Below are positions 60,001 to 64,000 of a DNA stretch of 64,000 nucleotides, in pieces (position 1 is the stretch's first letter; every line of letters begins with the position of its first letter). Source of the DNA: Lineus longissimus (Eukaryota > Nemertea > Pilidiophora > Heteronemertea > Lineidae); assembly GCF_910592395.1 (NCBI RefSeq), contig NC_088320.1, forward strand, positions 5,146,001 through 5,210,000, read 5' to 3'. Below the pieces are notes generated by a model. The model did no database searches. It was given only the letters and a program-made list of their open reading frames with translations, and was not told the origin of the DNA. The position numbers and the translations under genes were made by a program.

Positions 60001-61673
60001 ACAGTCACGTTCAACTGGCCTGGCCTTCTGGAGATAAGTTGCGATGTTGTCAACAAACAATAATTTTTTTTGGAATCACTGGGGGTTGTAATATCGGACA
60101 CCTGATTGGTCAGGATTATACTTCCTTCTCGGGATGGAAAATCCCGGCTGCATAATGGAAATGCTAAAGCCGATCAACAATAACGATGAATGTTTATATT
60201 GCCTTTGAATTTCATGCAGGGTGACTGCTGAATATAACATGATGTCAATGAATTGTTCCGAAAATACCTTCGGTCTGTAAGCTTACGTGTGTTATTAAAC
60301 ATTCTAACCCTATGCCTCAAATTTTCAGGTAGCTGAGATATGTCCATTGTACGTGATGTCACTCTGGGCGACCAACACATCAAATTTATTGAGTATTCAC
60401 GGTGTTTGATCTAAAACTTTTTTTTTATTCGTACGCGATATCGCTCGTGTATAACTAATTTTGGTTGTCGTATTCGCAGTTAATCTGGCAAATTGAAGGG
60501 GTGCCGGGTGATTACATAATACACTGTTACCCTTGCTGCCTCCGTTAACAAATGTAAAAGTAATCACCACGATTAGATATGCATGAGCGAAATCGTCTGC
60601 AAATAAAATAATTTTGTCTCTGATCGGACACCGTGGTATTCGGCTCATCAAAAACGCGATTTTTTTCGCCTTGATCATTCTATGGTGTTGCTGGGCTTCC
60701 TGCTAAGACCTCATAAAAGGGACGAATCTACCATTTTCAACTGTACTTGTCGTCTTCCAATGTCATAGCGTTGTATATACATGTAGTCTGTGCCGGAACG
60801 CCCTCGATGCTGCAGTCAGCTTATTCAAACTCGGACTACTTCAATCTCTCCTAACCAACATCCTCACTACCAGTAGAAAGCGAAAAATTCGCATTTTTTG
60901 ATAAACTGATTTCAAAAGTAATTTTATAGGAGGTAGAAAGATCTATGTCTAGACGCCTGCAAAATTACATTAACTATCGTTTCATCTACTCGCATGCTAG
61001 ATGGTTGGGTGCACTGATCTTGGACCATCCGGTATATCACATGGACAGTCACGTTCAATTGGCCTGGCCTTCTGGAGATAAGTTGCGATGTTGCCAACAA
61101 ATCTTTTTCGGGATGGAAAATCCCGGGTGCATAATGGAAATGCTAAAGCCGATCGACAATAACGATGAATGTTTATATTGCCTTTGAATTTCATGCAGGG
61201 TGACTGCTGAATATATCATGATGGGGGGGGGGGGGGGTACAGGGTTTTCGTTGACCATTCATATGCATTATTAAGGCTGTTCTGCAGGATTTTCCTATTG
61301 CACGGTTTTCCCGGGATTCCTGATTATGTTTCATTATAATTGCAAGTATGAAACGATTTTTTAATTTTTAAGTCGCCTTTATGGCATTCAATCGGAGAAG
61401 TGCCGGCACAATGAACCTTCATCGATGCCAAATACTTAAAAGGCCTATAGACCTTTTCCGAGTACAAAACATCTTCCGGGTATCCTGAATGGCAATATCA
61501 ACAGTAGATTGGTCGTCTGACTTTGAAAACATTAACAGCTGATTGACGAGCTTGGCTTAAAAATAGTTTTTGCCAGTTCAATGTGGGTATAGATACTTCA
61601 AGTTCGTGATGTTTCGTCATAATTTCGGAAGTCAGAGATGAGATAAGACCCTATCGCAATTTGATATGTCAAC
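57009..61673. other. Intergenic region between divergent secreted-protein genes
   Basis: Lies between the start of the FTP gene (- strand) and the start of the discoidin gene (+ strand), so it must hold both promoters. No TATA box was recognised. Its right half is the 1.04-kb tandem repeat, followed by a poly-G tract near 61224-61237. A 126-codon - strand frame at 57578-57958 lacks any family signature and is not called. Confidence 0.5.
58465..61205. repeat. 1.04-kb tandem repeat, about 2.7 units
   Basis: GATTAGATATGCATG recurs at 58484, 59535 and 60571, a period of 1051 and then 1037 bp. Units are roughly 95 percent alike. The third lacks about 75 bp (GATTTTTTTTGGAATCACTG to CTTCTCGG) and the end. 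The frames in it (for example MSRRLQNY at 59901 and 60945) are not kept open in unit 1, so it is treated as non-coding. Confidence 0.85.
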
Positions 61674-63326
61674 ATGGGGTCGGTTTATTTGCAAATATTT
61701 TTGCTAACACTGTGGGTGAATTTGTTCATTGGAATCGAAGGATCGGATGCAGGTGAGTTTTACCGTACTGAACTTCGAGCGGTATTGCCTCCATATATAG
61801 CCTCCGCCCATATCACTAAAGAAATACGTGTCTTTTTTCTGTATATCGCGCTCCTAATTTTGTGGTGCACCTCACCCAAATTTGATCTGATTCTGCCGTA
61901 TGCAATGTACGATATATGTATACGGTATACTAAGTAGCACAAGGTGAGCCTGTTTTTCGATCACACATACCTCGCTTTCTATGACCACTTGAGCTGCTAA
62001 GGTGAACTGGATTTAGCAAATTCACCCAATTTACCCTTTTTGTCTTCTCTGGACACTGCATAAGTTTCAACGCAAAGTATACTGTGGTTTAGAAAGAGAC
62101 ACAAAAACGCTACAGTTAAATTGCCCCATCTCATTTGCGAGGTTCTAGTGGGGGATCGATATCCTTTAAGTAGGAATACTTGAAATTAATCAGAATTTGC
62201 ATCGAAGTCGTCCTTTCTAACTTGATTGTTGTTTTTTTTCAGAAAAAACAAGTAGCGCCCTATTAGTGGATAGTGATGGAAAGTTCAAGGTTTCACAGAT
62301 TACGGCATCTGGGATCACGGATAACAAAGTACTACAAAGACTGCAACAAGATTGCTGCGAAACGGGTAAATCAATTTGATAGCTCTAGCTCTGTTTGAGT
62401 GTAGACTAGTTAATACGGTAGCTGGAAAAGGACATAGTGTGTGGGTTTTTTTCAATGACGACGTTTATTTTTTATCTCAGGCGCCTGACTTACTAACTCA
62501 AGCGCCTCACTTACGATGACTTCCATCTTGAACTCACCAACCACGTTTCCGTAAGTTTTCAGGCGCCTGAGATAGTAAGTCAGGCGTCTGAGTTACCAAG
62601 GCAGGCGCCTGAGATAAAAAATAAATGTCGTCATTGAAGAAAAGAAAAAATCCCCATGTCCTTTCCTAGCCACCGTAGATTAAGTATTCAAAAGATGTAA
62701 ATTATATTTTGAGACTCATGAGGTGTTTTGAACACAATAGGTATCGACAGCGGTTTGTAATTTTGATAGCCTGCAGTCCCCTCCGCACTCTCGCCGTCGT
62801 GGGTCAGGCAGCAACAACCGTCTATGTACATTGTAGTATGTAAACAAAATGAAGATCAAAGCGGCACCAGACAGATTGTTTTCATTGCCCAAAAAAATCA
62901 TAGGTGCACTGTTTTGAAAAACCAAACCTGCCAAATCCGGCCGGCAGTCACAAGATTAGACTTTATCGCCAAAATGAAAAAATTGACGAAGAAATAATGA
63001 ATACATTTTTTTTTTAAATTGTGCTATACAAAATAGCATGCCTATGATAAGAGAACCGAAATAAGTTATATTTACTTGTACGCTTGCAGAAGTCTTATCT
63101 CCTTTTCGGTACTTGTTTTACAGCAGCGGGAACCGCAAGTGGACTTTGTCTCAGCCCCACCAGCAACCTAACCATTGAAATTGAGTTCGAACACCAAACC
63201 TTAGTCGACACTCTCTTAATCCAGACGCCAAAAGATTTCTCTTACGGCTATATAAAGACGTTCAAAATCATGTACAAGAAGAGAAAAGCCGATAAAGGTG
63301 TATTATATTTCACTAAACCTGAACAA
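61674..63326 (+). CDS. Secreted F5/8-C (discoidin)-type protein, 5' part only
   Basis: Exons 61674-61752, 62243-62365 and 63124-63326 with consensus GT/AG sites and phases 1, 1, 0. The last donor is GTAAGT and the gene runs out of the window. Exon 1 is a signal peptide: MGSVYLQIFLLTLWVNLFIG, then IEGSDA. Exons 2-3 read GKFKVSQITASGITDN, then LTIEIEFEHQTLVDTLLIQT and YIKTFKIMYKKRKADKG, matching the S-Q-I-T-A-S start, the central V-D-x-L strand and the F-K-I-x-Y strand of coagulation factor 5/8 C domains. It is a single-domain pattern distinct from the FTP repeats. The acceptor at 63124 was chosen because the upstream AG at 63090 leads to a stop. The partner and ligand are unknown. Confidence 0.65.
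62414..62677. mobile_element. MITE with long inverted repeats, Tc1/mariner-like
   Basis: 264 bp. Left arm TACGGTAGCTGGAAAAGGACA and right arm TGTCCTTTCCTAGCCACCGTA are complementary for about 75 bp with small gaps, and TA at each end fits a TA target. The core repeats CAGGCGCCTGAG-like palindromes five times. It lies inside intron 2 of the discoidin gene. Confidence 0.8.
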
Positions 63327-64000
63327 GTAAGTGATGATAGAAAGTTTTTTTCTGCACGTATTATTTAATCAAGGCCATTACTTTTTGAAGTGACTCTCCG
63401 CCGTCGTTATAAAAAAAATGTCATCAGCTGTCGGTGGAAGCATTCGCAGCGAATCAGTCTAAGAGTTAGCTCAGGATATGGCTCCATTACGTAAGTGATG
63501 GAAACAAATAGCGGAGTACTGTCAGAAGAATGGGCAGCCAACAGTGTGGTAATGATGCTCACTAGGGGAAAAAATAATTTGGCATAGGATAATAATCATA
63601 GTGGTGAAAACCGCATAAATATCGAACTACCCATCTTCAAGATATGGAAGGTAGAAAATTCAGACATTGCCGGTGGTGCAGGAAGAACAAACTGATGATA
63701 CACATTGTGCTGTACTTTTTCCCATCCTGCCTCATGGATATATAATACTGATTCCACATTTATACGGCCCCAAACATTTTATTCGTGTTTTGTTGTCGCG
63801 GGGAAGCCATTAAAGATTTTGGAACAAGGGTGTGTGCACTTGTGTGTGAGCTAAATTACTTAGCCTTGAAATGTGATGGAATATTTTTTTGTTGCGTTTC
63901 GTACGCGCCAGAAAGCGCTGGAATTAAATACTAGTATGCCTTTCCCTGTACCGATCGTTCTCCTATGAGTCAAAACGCACGCTTGTCGATTGAACCTTTA
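63327..64000. other. Intron of the discoidin gene, no further exon seen
   Basis: Follows the GTAAGT donor at 63327. No acceptor-bounded exon with F5/8-C similarity was found before the window ends, so the C-terminal half of the domain lies outside. Confidence 0.4.

Noticed and set aside
59901-60155. 84-codon MSRRLQNY frame in the 1.04-kb repeat
   Set aside because: The start codon is lost in unit 1 (ACGTCT) and the frame is disrupted by indels among units.

Overview
The window looks like a nuclear genome segment from an invertebrate animal, most likely a marine deuterostome or lophotrochozoan. Coding sequence lies in short exons with consensus GT/AG borders. Introns hold MITEs, PIF/Harbinger remnants, minisatellites and AGGCCT-rich patches. 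The gene families are LIM, PAN/apple and F-type-lectin-like (FTP, F5/8-C fold). I cannot name the species. I see no bacterial, plastid or CRISPR features and no convincing tRNA or rRNA.

Most of the left and centre is a three-copy tandem segmental duplication: unit A about 889-23238, unit B 23239-42402, unit C 42403 to about 50190. Each unit carries a LIM-domain gene on the + strand and, convergent to it, the 3' half of an FTP-domain gene on the - strand. Unit A keeps LIM exons for three LIM domains. B and C share an in-frame deletion that removes LIM1. Unit C runs into the complete FTP gene: 19 exons, 57008 back to 47183, about 1286 aa. Its predicted order is signal peptide, PAN, FTP1-5, an FTP6 interrupted by a second PAN, then FTP7 and stop. 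Units A and B hold only its last six exons. A tiny start exon at 18852 (and 33955) matches the phase of the LIM gene of the next unit, so LIM B and LIM C probably start inside the preceding unit.

Diagnostic differences show that B is a mosaic. It is C-like on its left up to about 29.28 kb and A-like on its right from about 29.69 kb, as expected of an unequal crossover between an A-type and a C-type unit inside the FTP gene. Unit B later gained insertions that A lacks: two related elements of 1.27 and 2.52 kb at the same position of a minisatellite monomer, a 9-bp-TSD MITE nested in the shorter one, and two abutting PIF-type MITEs.

From 50.2 to 57.0 kb lies the rest of the FTP gene. From 57.0 to 61.7 kb is intergenic DNA with a 1.04-kb tandem repeat. 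At 61.7 kb a second secreted discoidin (F5/8-C-like) gene starts on the + strand and leaves the window incomplete. The region is therefore a small cluster of secreted, lectin-fold genes in a fast-rearranging locus. A role in recognition or adhesion is inference from the domains only.
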